Of a stretch of 64,000 nt of DNA, positions 59,634 through 64,000 are shown piece by piece; within the stretch, counting starts at the first letter, position 1, and the number at the start of each line of letters is the position of its first letter. Made by a program: the position numbers and the translations under genes. The notes below the pieces were generated by a model. The model saw only the letters and a program-made list of their open reading frames with translations. It had not been told where the DNA came from and did no database searches. The DNA is from Homalodisca vitripennis (Eukaryota; Arthropoda; Insecta; Hemiptera; Cicadellidae), in contig NC_060213.1 of the NCBI RefSeq assembly GCF_021130785.1, positions 118,797,001-118,861,000 of the forward strand. The letters run 5' to 3'.

Positions 59634-60872
59634 TTGCAACAACGTACATACACAGACGTGTCTGCGCAGTGTGACCTAACAGACCAGCGGGCAGCGTGGA
59701 TAGAATTGGAAGAATCGGTGCGTAGTTTAAGAGGAATATTGGAAGTTTTGGAAGCAGAAAACCATTGTTTAAAGCTCCAACTAAAGTCCTGCAAGTGTGC
59801 TGAACAGTCTCGCCAACCATTGACTGTGATTCGCAGCAATTCAAATACATCTCCTCCAGTAACAACTCAAAATAAATCTGAATTATTGCAAACGAAAAAT
59901 ACAAAAAACACCGACTACAGCTTGACATCAAACAGCAGACAAAATAAAAAGTATAAAGCTCAAAAGCACCGGCTGCCGCTCGCAAAACATACTCTCAACC
60001 TGGAATCTATTTTAATAAGGGGCGATAGTCACACTCGGCACATCGCAGGTCTTACAAGAGGACTGGTCGACTCCTCTACTTCGATCACCGGTGTTTGCAA
60101 ACCCGGCGCCCGCCTACTAGACATTGTCAGCCTGCCTCAGCTCACACCTCCACCTGCGAGCACTGTCGGCCTGGACCAGCCCGCGTCTCCACCTGGACCT
60201 AGGCTTCATTGCGAGGTGCTGATTGCCGGAACAAACGACCTGGCTACCGGCGCCCAGCACACGATCTACCAGCATCTGGAGCAGTACATCACCAACAGAC
60301 CGGCCGACACTCAACTAGTAGTCGCCACTATGCCACATCGCCACGACCTGCAAGATCCTGACAATCCCATCCATGACGAGACCATGCTCGTGAATGCTTT
60401 CATTGAAGAACTGGCTGCCAGACACGACATCCAAGTGCTTCGTCTTGACACCATTAGCCGGAAGTATTTCACGAGACATGGTCTACACCTGTCGATGCGA
60501 GGCAAAAGACTGCTGGCCGAGATGTTGGTGAGGTGCTTGACCACGGCCAAAACTCGCCCCGTTTGCACAGATAGCAGACTGTCAGCTATCGCTCCTACGC
60601 CTCAACCGTGCACCAGCAGAGCGGTTCCTCCGGTAGCACCACCACCGGTACCGACGTCCCCTCCATTACCCTCATCTCCAACGCCTTCTCTGACACTTTT
60701 GGGGCCAGCGTCTTCACCGTCGTCTCCATCAACGTCCGCTCCTCTCACTCTGCCGCATATCACCTTTGCTGAAGTTGTCGCTGGGACATCTAAGCCCAAT
60801 TCAATTGCAAAAACAACCAGCACTCAGTCTTTTTTAGTAGAAGCTCCACCTCTGATCCCCATACAAATTTGA
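59634..60872 (+). CDS. LINE ORF1 protein with SGNH/GDSL-type esterase domain
   Basis: About 412 residues. Residues 18-50 are rich in heptad-like L/E and probably form a coiled coil for trimerisation (LEESVRSLRGILEVLEAEN). Residues 124-300 form the esterase-like domain: IRGDSHTRHI carries the nucleophile S132 (block I), CKPGAR the oxyanion glycine region, IAGTNDL the N201 block, and RHGLHLSMRGK the final histidine H285. The aspartate usually three residues before that histidine is H282 here, so esterase activity may be altered. Residues 320-400 form a proline/serine-rich tail. No ATG opens the frame: it starts after a TGA at 59610-59612, and an overlapping frame from 59507 (containing DNKENRPATQDCSIQCDLP) looks like the true N-terminus. 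A frameshift near 59630-59660 is therefore likely. Confidence 0.85.
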   Translation: MQQRTYTDVSAQCDLTDQRAAWIELEESVRSLRGILEVLEAENHCLKLQLKSCKCAEQSRQPLTVIRSNSNTSPPVTTQNKSELLQTKNTKNTDYSLTSNSRQNKKYKAQKHRLPLAKHTLNLESILIRGDSHTRHIAGLTRGLVDSSTSITGVCKPGARLLDIVSLPQLTPPPASTVGLDQPASPPGPRLHCEVLIAGTNDLATGAQHTIYQHLEQYITNRPADTQLVVATMPHRHDLQDPDNPIHDETMLVNAFIEELAARHDIQVLRLDTISRKYFTRHGLHLSMRGKRLLAEMLVRCLTTAKTRPVCTDSRLSAIAPTPQPCTSRAVPPVAPPPVPTSPPLPSSPTPSLTLLGPASSPSSPSTSAPLTLPHITFAEVVAGTSKPNSIAKTTSTQSFLVEAPPLIPIQI

Positions 60873-63764
60873 CTGACAAAAATAAAATAAAAAATTCCAA
60901 TTTAAAGAAACACATTTCTAAAACAGTGTCATTTGTGCATCAAAATGCACAAATGGCTACGAATAAGGTGGATGAGCTTACTCTCATGTGCGAGGAGCTC
61001 AATCCAGACTTGTTAGTTGTGACCGAACACGGTTTTAAAAACAACAATATCGAACACTTTAAAATTCCAAATTACCAATTGGCAAATTTTTACTGCCGCA
61101 ACTCCTTCAAAGGAGGAGGTGTAGCAATATTTCTGAAAAATGAGCTCTCCTTTACCCCTCTCACTCTTTTCAAACCTACAGACAAACACTGTGAACATAC
61201 AGGGGTAAAACTCAAAACCAAACACTCTCATATTGATGTGATTGGTCTATATAGGTCTCCCAACGGAAACGAGGAATTGTTTTTTTTCAAAATTCGATCA
61301 AATCTTGACTGACGTTGCAAATAAAACTCGCGGTTTCATAGTCATGGGAGACTTCAACATTGACGTCTTAGATGTCGATAGTCCCATGACAAGGAGATTA
61401 GCTGACTTGCTGGGGTCGTTTGGCCTGAACTGGTCGGTTAACTCTCCAACAAGAGTGACGGCCAACTCAGCGACCGCGATTGACAACGTCATCACAGATT
61501 TGACAGACATTGAGGTCTTGGTGGTCGACACAGCCATTTCAGACCACTACGGCCAACAGGCCATCATCAATGGTCACGAGGCACCAAGGGGTCCCATCTC
61601 AGAGAAAACATTCAGAGATACAAGGCCCACAAACATAGCATTGCTCAACTTTCAACTAGCAAAAGAAAGTTGGAACTTTCTGAATTCTAGGGATCCTCTT
61701 GAGTTGCAATTTCAAAAATTTGAACAAACATTCAATTTTCATCTAGACATGAGCTGTCCTCTAAGGAAAACCAAACAAAGACCTAAGAAACGAAAGTGCA
61801 CATGGATTACCAAAGGTATCCTGGTTTCTAGAGAAAAATTTTTATTTTTCTCGGAAATAAACAAGCACACAGTTAACGAAGAGTTCAAAAGATTTTTTCA
61901 AAAGTACAAACAAATTTATAGAAAAGTCATCAAAGCTGCGAAAGCCTATGATGTAAACAAAGCGTTGCTCACGTCGAAAAACGTATCAAAAACTGCATGG
62001 GCCTTCATCAACAATAAAAATGTATTAATGGATAAACCGATTGAACTACAGATCAAAGATAAACTCATCAATGATCCTTTAAGGGTAGCTGAGGAGTTCA
62101 ATAAATTCTTTTCCTCGGTTGGAGCTGAACTAGGACATCGTCCTCCATATAGCCAGCCGGTTCACATGTCAGTGCCGAGTCCAATAGCTTCATTGGCTCT
62201 GGTCCCGGTATCAGAGGAGGAAATTGCTAGAGTGATACGAGGCTTCCCATCAAAACGGTCTAATGACTCAAATTATGTGTCAACGTGGCTCCTAAAGCAA
62301 TGCTCTAAGCATTTATTGGGCCCGCTCGAACACCTTATCAACCTCTCTTTTCACTCGGGAGCGTTTCCTTCCTCTCTCAAAATCGCTAAAGTCACTCCAA
62401 TTTTTAAGAAGGGTGACCCTCTTTCAACTCAAAATTACCGCCCCATATCGATATTGCCGGTCTTCAGCAAAATCTTTGAGAACCTCTTTCATTCCCGTTG
62501 TGTGAATTTTCTGGACAAACACCATCTGCTGTCTGTAAACCAGTTCGGATTCCGAAGTGGTAGATCGACGGTAGACGCAGTCGTGCGTCTAGTCGATGCG
62601 ATAGTAGAGGGAATTGAAGGTCGAGGAGATACTTTGAGTATTTTCCTTGACTTATCAAAAGCGTTTGACTGTGTCGACCATCAAATCCTCATTCGCAAAC
62701 TGGAGTATTACGGGATGCGAGGAGTGTCGCTCAAGTGGCTCAAATCGTATCTCAGTGATCGAACACAATTTGTAGGCATTTCAGGCGTCAAATCGGGAGA
62801 GGAGGGTCTGAGCTATGGTGTTCCTCAGGGCTCCATACTTAGCCCTTTACTCTTCTTGATCTACGTAAATGACGTTGGTTCATCGGTACAACAAGGGCGA
62901 CTCGTCCAGTACGCAGATGACACGACTCTCTGTCTCAACTCAAAATCACAAGAAGAACTTGAAAAAATTACGTTCATTGAGCTAAACAGTGCAGTTCAAC
63001 ATTTCAATGAGCTCAATCTCAAAACAAATCCTTTGAAATCAAAATTCATTCAATTTAGTTTGCGACAAACAGATTCAGATTGTAGTCCTACAGTCATGTT
63101 AGACGAATCTGAAATCACTGAAATGTACTCAATGAAATTCCTTGGAATACACCTAGATCGATGTTTGACTTGGGATTGTCATGTAGACTATGTTTGTTCA
63201 AAGTTATCCTCAGGCATTTATGTCTTGAGGAAACTGTCCGAATACTGCCCAACGCAGGTACTGATGACGGCATATTATGGACTGATCTACCCACACCTTT
63301 CTTACGGATTGGCATTGTGGGGAGGTTGCACAACCGCAAACTTTTCCAGAATTTTCATCCTTCAAAAAAAAAGCAGTTCGAACAATTGCAAAACTGCAAT
63401 GGAGAGAGTCGTGCAGGCCAGCTTTCAAAAATCTAAAATTGTTGACATTACCTTGCCTCTACGTCTTGGAAACGTGTCTTTTTTCAAATCCAAATGCGAA
63501 CACACAAGAGGTAGTGATTTACACTCTTATGCAACTAGAGGCAGGGATGACTACCGAACTGGAAGACACAGGACGGTAGCTCACGAGCGTTTGCCTTCTC
63601 AGGCAGGAGTTCGAATTGTCAACAACTTGCCGAACTCGATTAAATGTGTCCCCATGCTGAAGGCATTCAAAGCTCGTCTAAAAACAACATTGATTACACA
63701 TGCGTTCTACAGTATAGACGAGTTTATGGCACACAATTGGGAGACCTCTCAATTGGCTGACTGA
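60869..63764 (+). CDS. LINE ORF2: APE endonuclease + reverse transcriptase, broken by homopolymer indels
   Basis: The frame begins as a TTGA overlap with the ORF1 stop; the first ATG is 28 codons later, so reinitiation or a lost start are both possible. Endonuclease blocks are FVHQNAQM, VTEHGFK, GLYRSPNG, MGDFNIDVL and ISDHYGQQ. RT blocks are NYRPISILPVFSKIFE, GFRSGRSTVDAV, DLSKAFDCVDH, GVPQGSILSPLLF and YADD at 62910-62921. Three length changes disturb the frame. The T run 61280-61287 has one T too many and splits ORF2. The A run 63364-63372 has one A too many. The T run 63479-63484 lacks one T and restores the frame, leaving about 36 residues between them out of frame. With these corrected the protein would be full length, ending near 63764. 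The fossil at 37.1 kb belongs to the same family. Confidence 0.9.
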
Positions 63765-63942
63765 CAGGGGAAGTGGTGGATCAATTCGAATGAGTGAGAG
63801 AGAGTGAACGCAAAAATTGTATGTATGGAAGGGACTTCGATGGTAGAACGAGTGGAAAATTTAGCTCGATATACGTGACGATTGCTATAACATTGTTTTT
63901 ATGTTCTACGCAATAAATAATTTATTATTATTATTATTATTA
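63765..63942 (+). other. LINE 3' UTR and (TTA)n tail
   Basis: A short 3' UTR of about 150 bp is followed by ataaataatt and a (TTA)n tail. A simple-repeat tail rather than poly(A) fits CR1/Jockey-like elements and marks the 3' junction. The remaining 58 bp to the window end are T-rich and uninformative. Confidence 0.8.
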
Positions 63943-64000
63943 CTTCTATTATTTTTTCATTTATTTTTTTTACAATTTTGTTAGGATTCTTTTTTAACAG

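Larger units (their letters stand above)
59507..63942 (+). mobile_element. Near-complete non-LTR retrotransposon (CR1-like LINE)
   Basis: The order is ORF1 with an SGNH esterase-like domain, then ORF2 with an apurinic endonuclease and a reverse transcriptase, then a short 3' UTR and a (TTA)n tail at about 63921-63942. An esterase ORF1 is typical of the CR1 group; assignment beyond that needs a tree. The 5' boundary is unclear: coding-like sequence in another frame can be followed back to 59507, with no start codon, so the 5' end is truncated or frameshifted. The catalytic motifs of both ORF2 enzymes are intact. The copy looks young, and its few defects are homopolymer length changes. Confidence 0.9.

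Overview
The window looks like gene-poor, AT-rich chromosomal DNA from an arthropod, most likely an insect. The evidence is spliceosomal-type introns, non-LTR retrotransposons, mariner-like transposons of an arthropod-typical type, long tandem arrays and large stretches without coding signal. I see no complete host gene. The best host-gene hint is one isolated exon-like segment at 16.3 kb on the minus strand. The order of the organism cannot be fixed from this sequence.

Layout. 0-12 kb: a hairpin, a 130-bp tandem array (2.8-3.3 kb), a decayed mariner-type transposase fragment (4.3-4.6 kb), a dead LINE (4.7-6.9 kb), a ~125-bp array (9.4-10.0 kb) and one copy of an unclassified ~1.1-kb dispersed repeat (10.3-11.4 kb). 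12-14.3 kb: a 95-bp satellite with 23 full copies. 14-30 kb: mostly non-coding, with a 110-bp array (20.3-21.1 kb) and a 113-bp array (24.2-25.5 kb). 30-37.5 kb: the second dispersed-repeat copy and two LINE fossils. 37.8-42.6 kb: an interspersed repeat split by a recent 3.65-kb mariner-like element with ~490-bp inverted termini. 46.9-48.2 kb: another copy of the split repeat. 49.7-51.7 kb: a second mariner-like element with an intact 363-residue transposase. 53.75-56.86 kb: a DNA transposon of a much less familiar type. 59.5-63.9 kb: a nearly complete LINE with an esterase-type ORF1 and an endonuclease/reverse-transcriptase ORF2.

The strongest candidate for something little described is the 3.1-kb element at 53750-56859. 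It has 37-bp near-perfect terminal inverted repeats, internal copies of a terminal motif, and a two-exon gene with a GT-AG intron. The gene encodes a zinc-binding, RNase-H-like protein of the kind often labelled DUF7869 in arthropods, with plausible catalytic D, D and E residues. One frameshift in a run of seven A breaks it. A separate pattern is that the breaks in this gene and in the young LINE ORF2 all fall in homopolymer runs, so some apparent pseudogenisation may be sequencing error.
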